Shown piece after piece: positions 8,143 through 17,818 of a stretch of DNA of 64,000 nucleotides. Origin of the DNA: Polaribacter pacificus (GTDB lineage: Bacteria > Bacteroidota > Bacteroidia > Flavobacteriales > Flavobacteriaceae); contig NZ_CP150664.1 in the NCBI RefSeq assembly GCF_038024035.1, positions 2,356,001-2,420,000 of the forward strand. The letters run 5' to 3'. The translations under genes and the position numbers were made by a program. The number at the start of each line of letters is the position of its first letter. Position 1 is the stretch's first letter. The notes under the pieces were generated by a model. That model was not told the origin of the DNA, made no database searches, and saw only the letters and a list, made by a program, of their open reading frames with translations.

Positions 8143-9378
8143 ATGCAGTTTAAAGAGTTAGCCTTAAACAAACCCATTTTAAAAGCCATCATTGAAAAAG
8201 GATATGAAACTCCTACTTTGGTGCAGCAACAAGCCATTCCTCTAATCTTAGAAAGAAAAGACTTGATTGCCTCTGCCCAAACAGGTACTGGTAAAACAGC
8301 TGCTTTTGCGCTGCCAATATTGCAGCAATTGTACAGCAAACAAGATGCCTCTAAAAAAGGGAAAAAAATACGTGCCTTGGTGGTGAGTCCTACTAGAGAA
8401 CTGGCCTTGCAAATAGAAGAAAATTTTAAAAGCTATAGCCGTTATACCAATCTAAGAACTACTGTAATTTTTGGAGGAACTTCTTTTGAACCTCAAAAAG
8501 AACAACTTAGAAAAGGTGTTGATATTTTAATTGCTACACCCGGAAGGCTGTTAGATCTTCACAAACAGGATTATATCAATTTAGACTATATAGAAACTTT
8601 GGTATTGGATGAAGCTGATTTGATGTTAGACATGGGCTTTATTGATGATGTTAAAAAAATTGAGCGTTTGTGTCCAGAAACGAAACAAACTCTTTTGTTT
8701 TCTGCAACCTTTCCATTTAAGGTAGAAGCCTTGGCTAAAACCATATTAAAAGATCCAGAAAAGGTTGAAGTATCGCCAACTTCATCAACAGTAAAAGCAG
8801 TGCAACAATGGTTGTATTATGTTCCAAAACCTCAGAAGATAGAACTGTGTTTGCATTTGCTTAGAAACACCATAAAAGGCACCGTAATTATATTTAGACG
8901 TACTAAATACGGTGTTGATAAATTAGAAAAGACACTCTTAAGAAACGGATATAAGGCAGATAGCATCCATGGTGATAAAGCGCAGACTTTGCGTCAAGAA
9001 GCTTTGCAAAAATTTAAAAATAAAGAGATTAATATTTTAATAGCTACGGATGTTGCCGCGAGAGGAATCGATGTAAAAAATGTCGATGCGGTTATCAATT
9101 TTGATTTGCCAAATATTTCTGAAACTTACGTTCACAGAATTGGTAGAACAGGTAGAGCAGGAGAAACTGGGATTGCCTATTCATTTTGCTCTGCTGATGA
9201 AAAGGATTATATAGCATCTATTCAAAAGCTAATCAATAAAGAACTTGATGTTGAGGATGATCATCCTTATCCTTTAGATCCAAAAGCCAAACCCGAAGTA
9301 CATACTTCTAATGGGAGTAAGTACAGAAAAGGACGCAAGTCTGAAGCTTCAAAAAAGAAAAAGAAACGCTGGTATTAA
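8143..9378 (+). CDS. DEAD-box ATP-dependent RNA helicase (RhlE-like)
   Basis: A 411-residue protein with all core helicase motifs: Q motif PTLVQQQAIP (25-33), Walker A AQTGTGKT (45-52), PTRELALQ, TPGR, DEAD (155-158), SAT (186-188), then in domain 2 the ARGID and HRIGRTGRAG motifs. It ends in a short basic tail (KKKKKRWY). Length and tail are typical of RhlE-type helicases that remodel RNA during ribosome assembly or cold adaptation. It is a single-gene unit with its own -7 box and a strong terminator. Confidence 0.95.
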   Translation: MQFKELALNKPILKAIIEKGYETPTLVQQQAIPLILERKDLIASAQTGTGKTAAFALPILQQLYSKQDASKKGKKIRALVVSPTRELALQIEENFKSYSRYTNLRTTVIFGGTSFEPQKEQLRKGVDILIATPGRLLDLHKQDYINLDYIETLVLDEADLMLDMGFIDDVKKIERLCPETKQTLLFSATFPFKVEALAKTILKDPEKVEVSPTSSTVKAVQQWLYYVPKPQKIELCLHLLRNTIKGTVIIFRRTKYGVDKLEKTLLRNGYKADSIHGDKAQTLRQEALQKFKNKEINILIATDVAARGIDVKNVDAVINFDLPNISETYVHRIGRTGRAGETGIAYSFCSADEKDYIASIQKLINKELDVEDDHPYPLDPKAKPEVHTSNGSKYRKGRKSEASKKKKKRWY

Positions 9379-9383
9379 AAAAA

Positions 9384-9411
9384 GCCTCACAATTAATTGT
9401 GAGGCTTTTTT
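9384..9411 (+). terminator. Bidirectional terminator after the helicase gene
   Basis: Perfect 11-bp palindromic stem GCCTCACAATT/AATTGTGAGGC with A7 before and T6 after. It also serves the convergent M14 peptidase gene. Confidence 0.9.
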
Positions 9412-9440
9412 ACTTAGTTAAGGTATTTGGGGTAATAAAT

Positions 9441-11183
9441 TTAGTTGCTTTTCTTGGTAACTACACCACCTTTAGCACTATCAACTGTAATCGTGTATTT
9501 AGAGTTTCCTTTAACTATCCAACGTATTTTAATAATACTGTTTCCAGGTATGTTTGCCACTCTCATTTTAGCAGGATTCGTTTTTTGCTCTTCTGTTACA
9601 TTAAAATCATCATCTAAAACATGCATTCCAGCAATTACATTAACACCAGAAATACTTACGTAATCAGGTCTTGTAATTTTGTATTTTAAATCTTGACTTG
9701 CATGTGTTGGCATCAAACGATCGTTTTGGATCGATACAGTAATCTCTTTTAAACCACCACTTAATTTTTTCTCTTCTATGGTTGGGATAGAAAGATTAGG
9801 CATGTGGTATGCATGGTAAAAAGTAAAGGCCATATTTCTATGAGCTTCTTCTTCTAGTAAAAAACCAGGAGTTGCTCTTCCAAAGTTCTTTTTAAATCCT
9901 CCAATTTCTACTTCTCCGTAGGTAGGGTGATTAAAAGTTTTCCAAGAGGTAAACGCATCATTCATTAAAAGATCTTTGTCAAAGTCGTAGGTTTGGTTTC
10001 TTCCTCCATTTTTGTCTTTGTAATACGCAAAAGGAGTAAAAATTTCATTGGTAAAGGTGTAAACCCCTCTACTTCCATAAAACCAGTCTAGCTCACCACC
10101 AAAAACAGAATACAAATCTTTATATACTGTTAAGTAACGGTATCCAGGAATCATTTTTTCTCCTTTTTTACCAATAGCATCGTAAATACGAATGTCTTGT
10201 CTGTTATAGGTAGATAAATCTTCTTGTGCTCCAGGACCACGAAGAATCATACCTCCTGAATTGTGAAAACTTTGTGCACCTGCAATATTTGGGTGTTTTA
10301 ATACAAAATCAGCTACTGCTCTATTTTCTGGTAAAGAAAAAGGATATTTATACGCTCCTCTTTGGATGTAATCTGGTTGCCATTTCCAACCCCAATCTCT
10401 ATTTGGGTCATAATACCCATGGGTGTCTTCATTAATTCTTCCATCGCCATCATTATCAATTCCTTCGCTACCTAAAAATTCATAACGTTGAGCAGTTACT
10501 ACATCATCTGGTCCAACACCAATCATTTTTCTTGGGTCTGTTGGGTCAATAATCATAGTTCCGTTTGGACTCTTTCTTCTCATTTGAGTTATAGAGCCAT
10601 CTCCGTCTAAATCATCATAACCATCCTCGTCAAACAAACCATCTCTGTCATCATCCAAAGGAATCATTCCAGATCTAGGGCTGCTCCCTGTGTTAGGCTC
10701 TTTCATATAATTATTTCTAGCATCTGGATTGATGGTAGGAACGATATAGAAAACACGATCGTTTAACATCTTTGTTATATAATCGTTGTCTCCAAAATTT
10801 TCTGTTAAATACCAAGCGGTATAGATAGAAATCTCACCACCTTGAATTTCATTAGAGTGGATGTTACCATCAACATAAAATCCAGGTTTTCTGTCAGCAT
10901 CTCCAACTTTGTAATTGGTTATGGCTAGCATCCAAATGTCTTTTCCAAATGCAGACTTCCCGATTGATTGTCTTTTTACAAGATTGGGATGTGCATCAGC
11001 AATCTTTTTTCCTAAAGCAGCTAAGCCCTCAGAAGTGTAGTATCTATTAAATGATATTTGAACCTTTGGATTGTGTGGTGATCCTGCAGCTCTAAAAATT
11101 TCATCACTTTTTTGTGCGTTGATAGCTAGTGGGAAAAGCATCAAAAGCAACAACGATTTGCGAATATATGTTTGTAATTTCAT
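9441..11183 (-). CDS. M14 family zinc carboxypeptidase, secreted
   Basis: A 580-residue protein with a signal peptide (cleavage after INAQ, residue 24). The M14 fold runs from about residue 45 to 400. The zinc ligands are the HSNE motif (His109, Glu112) and His307 in SFHNSGG, the substrate-site segment is NPDARN, and the catalytic Glu380 lies in FTNEIFTP. An insertion with acidic DxDxDG repeats (about residues 177-255) looks like calcium-binding thrombospondin-3/EF-like loops. The C-terminal 130 residues are probably a beta-sandwich. It should trim C-terminal residues from peptides outside the cytoplasm. It follows a related but catalytically degenerate gene by 13 bases in one operon. Confidence 0.9.
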   Translation of the reverse strand: MKLQTYIRKSLLLLMLFPLAINAQKSDEIFRAAGSPHNPKVQISFNRYYTSEGLAALGKKIADAHPNLVKRQSIGKSAFGKDIWMLAITNYKVGDADRKPGFYVDGNIHSNEIQGGEISIYTAWYLTENFGDNDYITKMLNDRVFYIVPTINPDARNNYMKEPNTGSSPRSGMIPLDDDRDGLFDEDGYDDLDGDGSITQMRRKSPNGTMIIDPTDPRKMIGVGPDDVVTAQRYEFLGSEGIDNDGDGRINEDTHGYYDPNRDWGWKWQPDYIQRGAYKYPFSLPENRAVADFVLKHPNIAGAQSFHNSGGMILRGPGAQEDLSTYNRQDIRIYDAIGKKGEKMIPGYRYLTVYKDLYSVFGGELDWFYGSRGVYTFTNEIFTPFAYYKDKNGGRNQTYDFDKDLLMNDAFTSWKTFNHPTYGEVEIGGFKKNFGRATPGFLLEEEAHRNMAFTFYHAYHMPNLSIPTIEEKKLSGGLKEITVSIQNDRLMPTHASQDLKYKITRPDYVSISGVNVIAGMHVLDDDFNVTEEQKTNPAKMRVANIPGNSIIKIRWIVKGNSKYTITVDSAKGGVVTKKSN

Positions 11184-11196
11184 GTTCTTTAAACTT

Positions 11197-12825
11197 TTAT
11201 TTTAATTGAATTGTTGCCTTTTTTGTACCAGTATGTGCAGCACCAGCTTCTAAACCAACACTACCTTTTCCTTTAATCAACCAAGTAAATTTCACAGAAC
11301 TTCCTCCATCAATACTTCCAACAAGAGTAATTTTTCTACCTGTAATAATTTCTTGACCTTTTTGAAGATTAAGGGCTACTTTAATTTTTCGCAACCAACG
11401 AGAACGTTTACCCATTTCTGTGTGTGTAGGTAAAATTCCAGCATTGTGAACATCAACAGTGATTCTAGTAAATCCGTTATTTACTTTTTCTACCAGTAAA
11501 TTTTCTAAGCTAATTGAAGCTTGCATTTTTACTAATTCTAAGATAAAGTCTGTATGCTTATCACTAATCTCTTTAACGTATTTGTAAGGAGGGTTTAGCA
11601 TCTTGTAAGGAGCAATTCCTCCAACTTCAACTTTTTGATTTGGGAAATCAGGATGATTTACTTGCTTCCAATCAACAAAGCTATTTTTAATACCTTCTTT
11701 AGCTGCCCAACGCAAAAAGTTAACATCTGTGTTTTTTGAAGCTTTCTTAATAGAGTCACCTTTAAATTTAGGAACCCACCAACCTGGAGTACTCAAGGCT
11801 AGTTTTCCAAAGTGAAAGTAAGACCACTCAAAGAAACTACCTCCATTACCTGTAGAGCTTGGAGCGTCTTTTGTTCCTGTAGTTTTATTGTATTTATCAG
11901 ATAAAAACTTGTTTAAAGCTGCATCATCTTTTAAAACACTACTAACAACACGTTTTTTTGCTCCTCCAGCATTGTATTTTAATGGAGTAGATAAATTATT
12001 TTCTGGACCTAAAGTAATTACAGAATAAATATTCCACTGCTCATATAAAAAGTCTAACAAAGCTCTGTTTTCCTTTTCAGAAACTGGGTGTTCTCCAGCA
12101 CCTGCAGTAAAATACGGAAAGTCATAGCTAAAGTTTTTGTTAAACTGAATTCCACCTTTTCCATCTTCATTAAAAGATCCGTCTTTATCATTATCTATTC
12201 CTTCTGATAAGATTCTGTAAGCTCCTTTTTCTCCTTTGTTAATGTCTGCCTCAACTAAGATACGCTCATCTTCTTTTAATTTGATATAGGTACCAGTAGG
12301 GTCTTCAATACGCATCATGGTTATAACACCATCCTTGTTTAAATCATCAAAACCATCTTCATTAAAATCACCGTCTCTATCATCATCTGTACTCTTGGCA
12401 TTTCCGTTTCCATAGTGCTTTAGCTTTGAAAAGTAATTTTCTGTAGCATTAGGACTCATATTAGGAAAGATGTAAAAAGTTGTTGTTTCTAAGACATCTG
12501 CGTGGTTTTTTAGGATGTTTTCAGCAATATTTACTGCCATTTCTGGGCCTAAAAGATACCTGCCGTCTACACCACTTACGATGGCAATAGCTGGTTTGTT
12601 TTTTGCATCACCTTTAGATAGGGTAAGTGCTAAGATTTCATGACCTCCAACTGTCCTAGTTAGGGTTTTTAAACTACTACTAGACGAATAGCTTCGCTGT
12701 AGGTTCTTAATTTTTTGACTGAGTTTGCTATAGTTACTGTAATCGGTTTGTGCCGAAAGTTGTACGGTAGCTAAGCAGAAAGAAATCCCTAAAAAATAAG
12801 ATAGGAATGTAGTTTGTTTGCGCAT
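11197..12825 (-). CDS. M14-like carboxypeptidase paralogue lacking catalytic residues
   Basis: 542 residues from the ATG at 12825, where a signal peptide (MRKQTTF... ending LSAQ) begins. An upstream in-frame ATG at 12876 would lie only 8 bases past the -7 box, so it is rejected. The protein parallels its downstream neighbour over its whole length, including the acidic DDDRDG...DEDG insertion and the C-terminal domain. Aligning the two by eye, the HSNE motif is replaced by DGRY (residues 87-90), the third zinc His by Gly, and the catalytic Glu by Pro. It therefore looks like a secreted pseudopeptidase, perhaps a binding subunit or regulator of the active enzyme. First gene of the pair. Confidence 0.8.
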   Translation of the reverse strand: MRKQTTFLSYFLGISFCLATVQLSAQTDYSNYSKLSQKIKNLQRSYSSSSSLKTLTRTVGGHEILALTLSKGDAKNKPAIAIVSGVDGRYLLGPEMAVNIAENILKNHADVLETTTFYIFPNMSPNATENYFSKLKHYGNGNAKSTDDDRDGDFNEDGFDDLNKDGVITMMRIEDPTGTYIKLKEDERILVEADINKGEKGAYRILSEGIDNDKDGSFNEDGKGGIQFNKNFSYDFPYFTAGAGEHPVSEKENRALLDFLYEQWNIYSVITLGPENNLSTPLKYNAGGAKKRVVSSVLKDDAALNKFLSDKYNKTTGTKDAPSSTGNGGSFFEWSYFHFGKLALSTPGWWVPKFKGDSIKKASKNTDVNFLRWAAKEGIKNSFVDWKQVNHPDFPNQKVEVGGIAPYKMLNPPYKYVKEISDKHTDFILELVKMQASISLENLLVEKVNNGFTRITVDVHNAGILPTHTEMGKRSRWLRKIKVALNLQKGQEIITGRKITLVGSIDGGSSVKFTWLIKGKGSVGLEAGAAHTGTKKATIQLK

Positions 12826-12883
12826 AATAACAAATAATTTAGTTAGTTGTAAAAAAGCCAATTTTAAAAGTGGCAATTCTAAA

Positions 12884-12891
12884 CAAACCTA
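12884..12891 (-). promoter_or_regulatory. -7 promoter element of the M14 gene pair
   Basis: TAGGTTTG on the minus strand matches TAnnTTTG, 58 bases before the chosen start at 12825. It supports the shorter start of the upstream gene. Confidence 0.5.
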
Positions 12892-12936
12892 TCTGTTATT
12901 TGTGTCTAAACCAAAAAATTAAGTTTTTTTTAACAT

Positions 12937-13380
12937 TTAAGACTTCACAATTATTTCATCAAAATCTGCTGTTTTCTCTAAAGAAGAAAAGAGATCTTTA
13001 AATTTTTCTGAAGGAACTGCTAATTTTCTTTTACTTAGGTCGATCCAAGCACCATAAACATTTACGGTAGCCGATAATTTTCCTTGTTCATTAAAAATGT
13101 GATGCTCTAATTTCCAGCGTTCTAAATTTTTAGATACTGCTTTTAAGCTAAGGTCTACTGTAATGTTCTCGCCCAGGTGAATTTCTTTATAAAAAGAAGT
13201 TTCTTCTTTAAATAAAATAGGACCTAAATTTTCTTGGGCAAAACTTTCTACAGAAAAACCCTGTGCTTTAAAAAATCGAACTCGTACTTCTGCAGCATAA
13301 TCATTATAGGCCGTATGGCGCATATGTCTATTTGGGTCAAAATCAGCCCATTTTGTGGCAAAAACAACATTAAATTTCAT
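12937..13380 (-). CDS. Acyl-CoA thioesterase family protein (hotdog fold)
   Basis: A 147-residue protein of the YbgC/4-hydroxybenzoyl-CoA thioesterase type. The N-terminus has the family pattern of strand, WADFDPNRHMRHTAYNDY, then a helix. The Asp in WADFDPNRH lies at the position of the catalytic Asp in this family, although the canonical sequence is TDxxGHV. It should hydrolyse acyl-CoA thioesters in the cytosol; the substrate is unknown. It starts 19 bases after the stop of the tail-specific protease on the same strand, so the two are probably co-transcribed. Confidence 0.75.
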   Translation of the reverse strand: MKFNVVFATKWADFDPNRHMRHTAYNDYAAEVRVRFFKAQGFSVESFAQENLGPILFKEETSFYKEIHLGENITVDLSLKAVSKNLERWKLEHHIFNEQGKLSATVNVYGAWIDLSKRKLAVPSEKFKDLFSSLEKTADFDEIIVKS

Positions 13381-13399
13381 ATTCTCTACGCTAAGGGGA

Positions 13400-15520
13400 T
13401 TAGTTTTTAACCATTTGGCCTTTGTTTCTCATTTTTAACTGGCTCAATACTGTTAAGGCTTCAGTTACATAGATGTCTTTGGCTAAATTTTTATGCCATG
13501 CTTCTCTTTTACTTGCAATCACAGAATCTTTTTGAAGCAAAGGAAGTTCACTTTTTGGTGAGTTAAAACTAAGATGAGAATCAAATTTAAATGCAGTTGT
13601 AAACTTTTTTGCAGCATTTTCAAACTGCTTATTGTCTTTAACAAAGTCTTTATAATTTAAAGAATACGAAGTTTTGTCTTGACCTTCTTTTAACCATTTA
13701 GCATATTCATTGATCAATTTAAACTGCGAATTTTTCATGATTCGCTCTTTACTTTGATTCACAACTTCATTAAAATTACTATATGAGTTGGCAGTGGTAT
13801 AATTTGCCTTAGCTACTTTGTCCCATTCAAGTGCTCCTTCAAGATCTCTTTCTCCTACTTTCATGTAGCTGTACTTAGACGGCATGGCTATATCAGAATA
13901 AACCCCTTCTTTTTGGGTTGATCCTCCATTGACGCGGTAAAATTTTTGAATGGTCATTTTTAAGAAACCTAAGTCTTTTTCATACTTTGGATAGAATTGG
14001 TTGATAGGTAAAATATTTTGTACAGTTCCCTTGCCATAGGTTTGATTACCACCAATGATGACTGCACGATTGTAGTCTTGCATGGCAGCAGCAAAAATTT
14101 CTGAAGCAGATGCAGAGAACTCATTTACTAAGATAACCAACGGACCATCCCATTGGATTTTAGGGTCTTCATCATCCTTTACAATTGGGCTTTCTCCTCT
14201 ATATTTAACTTGTACCACAGGGCCTTTATCAATAAACAATCCAGATATTTCAATGGCGGTTTTTAATGAACCTCCACCGTTATTTCTCAAATCGATTAGT
14301 AGGCCTTGTACGTTTTCTTTTTTAAGATTCTCAATTTCTTTTTCCATGTCTTTGGCAGAATCACTGGTGGTTTTTCCGCTAAAGTCAATATAAAATTGAG
14401 GTAAATCAATTAGTCCGAATTTTTTTCCTTCGATATAAACAACACTTGATTTTACAAAAGTTTCATCGATGTTTACAATATCTCTGATTAAAGAAATAAT
14501 TCTAATAGAACCATCGAGTTTTTTCTTTACCGTTAATTTTACCTGAGTTCCTTTCTTACCTTTGATAAATTTAATGGCATCGTCTAAACGCATCCCAACG
14601 ATATCTAGAGGCTCTCCTTCTGCTTGAGCAACTTTTAAAATGATGTCTCCAGCCTCTAGTTCTCCTTGTTTCCAAGCTGGGCCTCCAGAGATAATGTCTG
14701 CAACATGAGTGTAGATGCCTTTTTTCTGTAGGCGAGCACCAATTCCTTCAATTTTTCCAGACATGTCTACATCAAATTTTTCTTTGATGTTTGGAGCCAT
14801 ATAGGTAGAGTGTGGATCAAAACCACTAACAACACTATTTAAAAAAGTAGAAAACCAATCTTCATTATTAAGCTCTTCTATTCTAATATAAAGCTCATCC
14901 ATGCTTTTCATGACTTCTTTTCGGGCATTTTCTTCTAAGGTTTTAAACGCTGTCTTTTTAAATCCTTTTTGATCCTTTGCTTTTTCTTCTTCTAATTGTT
15001 GTTGCTCTTGAATTCTGCTAAGTGTGTTTAGTTTTAATTGTTTACGCCAGTAGTCAATTAATTCATTTTCATTTTTAGCAAATGCTGTTTTTGAATAATC
15101 TACTTCTACAATTTCTCTTTTAGAAAAATCAAAAGGCTTTGCTAGTATTTGGCCGTAGTATTTTTTTGCGCTTTTTATTTTATTGGTAAAATGTGCGTAG
15201 ACCAAATTGTAAAAACTTAAATCTGATTTTTTTATTTGATTGTCAATCTGATATTTATAAACACCAAATTCTTCGATATCTTCTTGAGTAAAATAGCGTT
15301 TTGATGGATCTAATCCCTCTATAAAACTATTAAAAACTTTTTCTGAAAAATCATCATCTAAATCTTTCGGTAAATAATGCCCGTTGCTTAGCATATACTT
15401 AATTACGGTAATCAAAACTCTGTCCTTTTCAGGGTCACTCTGATTTTTTTGTGGCGTAAAACTTGAAAGCATTACAAAAAGAGCTAAGACTGGGATTAAG
15501 ATTTTATAACTGTTTTTCAT
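13400..15520 (-). CDS. C-terminal processing protease (Prc/Tsp, S41), exported
   Basis: A 706-residue protein with an N-terminal signal/anchor (KILIPVLALFVMLSSF). Domain order is a helical N-terminal domain, a PDZ domain at about 235-325 (GIGARLQKKG..., GGPAWKQGELEAGDIIL), the S41 protease domain at about 350-560, and the C-terminal DUF3340-like domain. The Ser/Lys dyad lies in SASASEIFAAAMQDY and TYGKGTVQ. Length and order match E. coli Prc (about 680 residues). It degrades or trims periplasmic proteins from their C-terminal tails and often tunes peptidoglycan hydrolases and lipoproteins. First gene before the thioesterase. Confidence 0.93.
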   Translation of the reverse strand: MKNSYKILIPVLALFVMLSSFTPQKNQSDPEKDRVLITVIKYMLSNGHYLPKDLDDDFSEKVFNSFIEGLDPSKRYFTQEDIEEFGVYKYQIDNQIKKSDLSFYNLVYAHFTNKIKSAKKYYGQILAKPFDFSKREIVEVDYSKTAFAKNENELIDYWRKQLKLNTLSRIQEQQQLEEEKAKDQKGFKKTAFKTLEENARKEVMKSMDELYIRIEELNNEDWFSTFLNSVVSGFDPHSTYMAPNIKEKFDVDMSGKIEGIGARLQKKGIYTHVADIISGGPAWKQGELEAGDIILKVAQAEGEPLDIVGMRLDDAIKFIKGKKGTQVKLTVKKKLDGSIRIISLIRDIVNIDETFVKSSVVYIEGKKFGLIDLPQFYIDFSGKTTSDSAKDMEKEIENLKKENVQGLLIDLRNNGGGSLKTAIEISGLFIDKGPVVQVKYRGESPIVKDDEDPKIQWDGPLVILVNEFSASASEIFAAAMQDYNRAVIIGGNQTYGKGTVQNILPINQFYPKYEKDLGFLKMTIQKFYRVNGGSTQKEGVYSDIAMPSKYSYMKVGERDLEGALEWDKVAKANYTTANSYSNFNEVVNQSKERIMKNSQFKLINEYAKWLKEGQDKTSYSLNYKDFVKDNKQFENAAKKFTTAFKFDSHLSFNSPKSELPLLQKDSVIASKREAWHKNLAKDIYVTEALTVLSQLKMRNKGQMVKN

Positions 15521-15885
15521 CTGTTAATTTATTATTTTAGTAGGGTAGTCGTCAATTATTATTAGTCCTTGCAAACTACTAAATTATTGACAATTTTACT
15601 AATGCTATATGGATTAATTTATTTTGTAATGACACCTTTTAAAATTGAAATTAGGCCTTAAATTAAGGTTTCTGTAGGGGTGTTCAATTTGTTTTTCTTT
15701 TAGAATTCAACAAGTCGATGGAAGGTATATTTTATGGATTAATCAAAAGCCTCTTCATCGTCAGTCAATTCACAGTACAATAGTAGTGAAAATTTGAACG
15801 AGGAATTCTTTACAAAATGTTAAAAGTGAAACAAAAAAAGACCCCAAAAATGTAGTACATTTGTTAAAATTCTATACTAAATTAC
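15521..15885. other. 365-base divergent intergenic region between the protease and surE
   Basis: No gene is supported. It holds an imperfect dyad GTCAAT...ATTGAC (15551-15556/15586-15591), a short perfect palindrome CCTTAA-A-TTAAGG (15656-15668) and the surE -7 box at its right end. The rest is AT-rich with no recognisable element. Confidence 0.5.
15856..15863 (+). promoter_or_regulatory. -7 promoter element for surE
   Basis: TACATTTG matches TAnnTTTG, 22 bases before the ATG at 15886. No clear -33 element. Confidence 0.5.
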
Positions 15886-16656
15886 ATGAAAGAAAGACCC
15901 TTAATCCTTGTTACAAATGATGATGGAATTACTGCGCCGGGCATTAGAGCTCTGATAGAAGTAATGAATGAAATTGGTGATGTATTTGTGGTTGCACCAG
16001 ACAGTCCTCAAAGTGGAATGGGGCACGCAATTACCGTTGATAATGTATTGCATTGTAATTCTATCACTGTAGATGATGGCCCGCAAATAGAGTACAGTTG
16101 TTCTGGAACACCAGCTGATTGTGTTAAAATGGCGGTCAATGAAATTTTAAACAGAAAACCAGATTTGTGTGTTTCTGGAATCAATCACGGTTCTAATTCA
16201 TCCATTAATGTTATTTATTCTGGAACCATGAGTGCAGCCGTAGAGGCAGGAATAGAAGGAGTTCCAGCCATCGGTTTTTCATTATTAGATTTTAAATGGC
16301 ATGCTGATTTTACTGCTGCTAAAAAAATTGTTAAGCAAATTGTATTAAGTGCACTTCAAAATAAAATGCCAGAAGATACCGTGCTTAATGTAAATATTCC
16401 AAACTTGCCAGAAGATCAAATTAGAGGGATAAAAGTTTGTAGGCAAGCAAATGGAAACTGGAAAGAAACCTTTGATAAAAGAACCAGTCCTTTTGGAAAA
16501 GAATACTACTGGTTATCTGGAGAGTTTGTTAATAAAGACCGTGGTGAGGATACTGATCTTTGGGCTTTAGAGAATGGCTATGTGTCTATGGTTCCTGTTC
16601 AGTTTGATATGACAGCTCACCATATGATTCAAAAATTAAACACATGGGATTTGTAA
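15886..16656 (+). CDS. surE: 5'/3'-nucleotidase SurE
   Basis: A 256-residue protein with the SurE metal-binding start LILVTNDDGITAPGI (Asp12, Asp13), a Ser-rich AGMGHAIT-like segment (SGMGHAITVD), the NHGSNSS motif, and YSGTMSAAVEG-type sequence. Length is standard. It removes phosphate from 5'- and 3'-nucleoside monophosphates in the cytosol. It starts the unit surE-lpxB-comEC on the plus strand (gaps of 22 and 30 bases). The surE-lpxB pairing is common in Flavobacteriaceae. Confidence 0.96.
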   Translation: MKERPLILVTNDDGITAPGIRALIEVMNEIGDVFVVAPDSPQSGMGHAITVDNVLHCNSITVDDGPQIEYSCSGTPADCVKMAVNEILNRKPDLCVSGINHGSNSSINVIYSGTMSAAVEAGIEGVPAIGFSLLDFKWHADFTAAKKIVKQIVLSALQNKMPEDTVLNVNIPNLPEDQIRGIKVCRQANGNWKETFDKRTSPFGKEYYWLSGEFVNKDRGEDTDLWALENGYVSMVPVQFDMTAHHMIQKLNTWDL

Positions 16657-16678
16657 GTTTCTGATACAAAAACAGCAC

Positions 16679-17788
16679 ATGAAATATTATATAATTGCAG
16701 GAGAAGCCTCAGGAGATCTACACGGTTCAAATCTAATAAAAGAATTGAAAAAACAAGATCCTACCGCAAACATTCACTGCTGGGGTGGAGACTTGATGCA
16801 AGAGGCAGGAGCAACTTTGGTTAAGCACTATAAGGAGTTAGCTTTTATGGGTTTTGTTGAGGTAATTAGAAATATTCCTACGATTTTTAAAAACATCGCT
16901 TTTTGTAAAAAAGACATTCAAGAGTTTCAGCCTGATGTACTTGTTTTTATTGACTATTCTGGTTTTAATTTGAGAATTGCAAAATGGGCTAAACAACAGG
17001 GGTATAAAACACATTACTATATCTCTCCACAGGTTTGGGCTTCTAGAGCAGGAAGAGTAAAAGCTATTAAAAGAGATATTGATAAAATGCATGTAATTCT
17101 TCCTTTTGAAAAAGAATTTTATGCCACGCATCAATTCGATGTTCACTTTGTTGGTCATCCTTTAATCGATGCAATTTCTGGACGTAAACAAGTCTCAGAG
17201 CTTGCCTTTAGAAAAGAACACAAACTTGGAGATAAAAAAATTATCGCCTTGTTGCCAGGAAGCAGAAAACAAGAAATTACCAAGATGCTCTCTGTGATGC
17301 TTTCTTTGGTTCAAGATTTTTCGGACTACGAGTTTGTCATTGCTGGAGCTCCTAGCCAAGATTATGCATTTTATAAGCAGTTTATTAAAGATGCAAATGT
17401 TAAGTTTATCAACAATAAAACCTATGATTTGCTAAGCATATCATACGCAGCGCTCGTAACTTCAGGAACAGCAACCTTAGAAACCGCTTTGTTTAAAGTG
17501 CCACAGGTAGTCTGTTATAAAGGCTCTGCAATTTCCTATCAAATCGCAAAAAGAATCATTACACTTAAGTTTATTTCTTTGGTAAATTTAATCATGGACA
17601 AAGAAGTAGTCACTGAGCTAATTCAGGATGATTTTAATCAAAAAAGACTTACCAAAGAACTTCATAAAATTTTAGATCCTGTCTATAGAGAACAGTTGTT
17701 TCTTGAGTATTATGAGTTAGAACAAAAGCTAGGAGGTAAGGGGGCGTCTGCAACAGCTGCTAAAAGCATTATTTCCGAACTCCAGTAA
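16679..17788 (+). CDS. lpxB: Lipid-A-disaccharide synthase LpxB
   Basis: A 369-residue GT19 glycosyltransferase with the diagnostic start IIAGEASGDLHGSNLI (residues 4-19), the QPDVLVFIDYSGFNLR segment, VWASRAGRVKAIKRDID, and LLPGSRKQEI followed by SGTATLETAL. It condenses UDP-2,3-diacylglucosamine with lipid X at the inner membrane to make the disaccharide core of lipid A. Length is normal. It lies 22 bases after surE and 30 bases before the ComEC-like gene. Confidence 0.96.
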   Translation: MKYYIIAGEASGDLHGSNLIKELKKQDPTANIHCWGGDLMQEAGATLVKHYKELAFMGFVEVIRNIPTIFKNIAFCKKDIQEFQPDVLVFIDYSGFNLRIAKWAKQQGYKTHYYISPQVWASRAGRVKAIKRDIDKMHVILPFEKEFYATHQFDVHFVGHPLIDAISGRKQVSELAFRKEHKLGDKKIIALLPGSRKQEITKMLSVMLSLVQDFSDYEFVIAGAPSQDYAFYKQFIKDANVKFINNKTYDLLSISYAALVTSGTATLETALFKVPQVVCYKGSAISYQIAKRIITLKFISLVNLIMDKEVVTELIQDDFNQKRLTKELHKILDPVYREQLFLEYYELEQKLGGKGASATAAKSIISELQ

Positions 17789-17818
17789 TTCCATAATTTT
17801 TTGTAACTTTCATCTGCT

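Noticed and set aside
12826..12876. Upstream start of the M14-like pseudoenzyme
   Set aside because: It would place the start codon 8 bases past the -7 box and precede an otherwise perfect signal peptide with 17 extra residues.
14082..14393. 103-codon plus-strand frame inside the tail-specific protease gene
   Set aside because: Shadow of a well-supported enzyme with catalytic motifs on the other strand.
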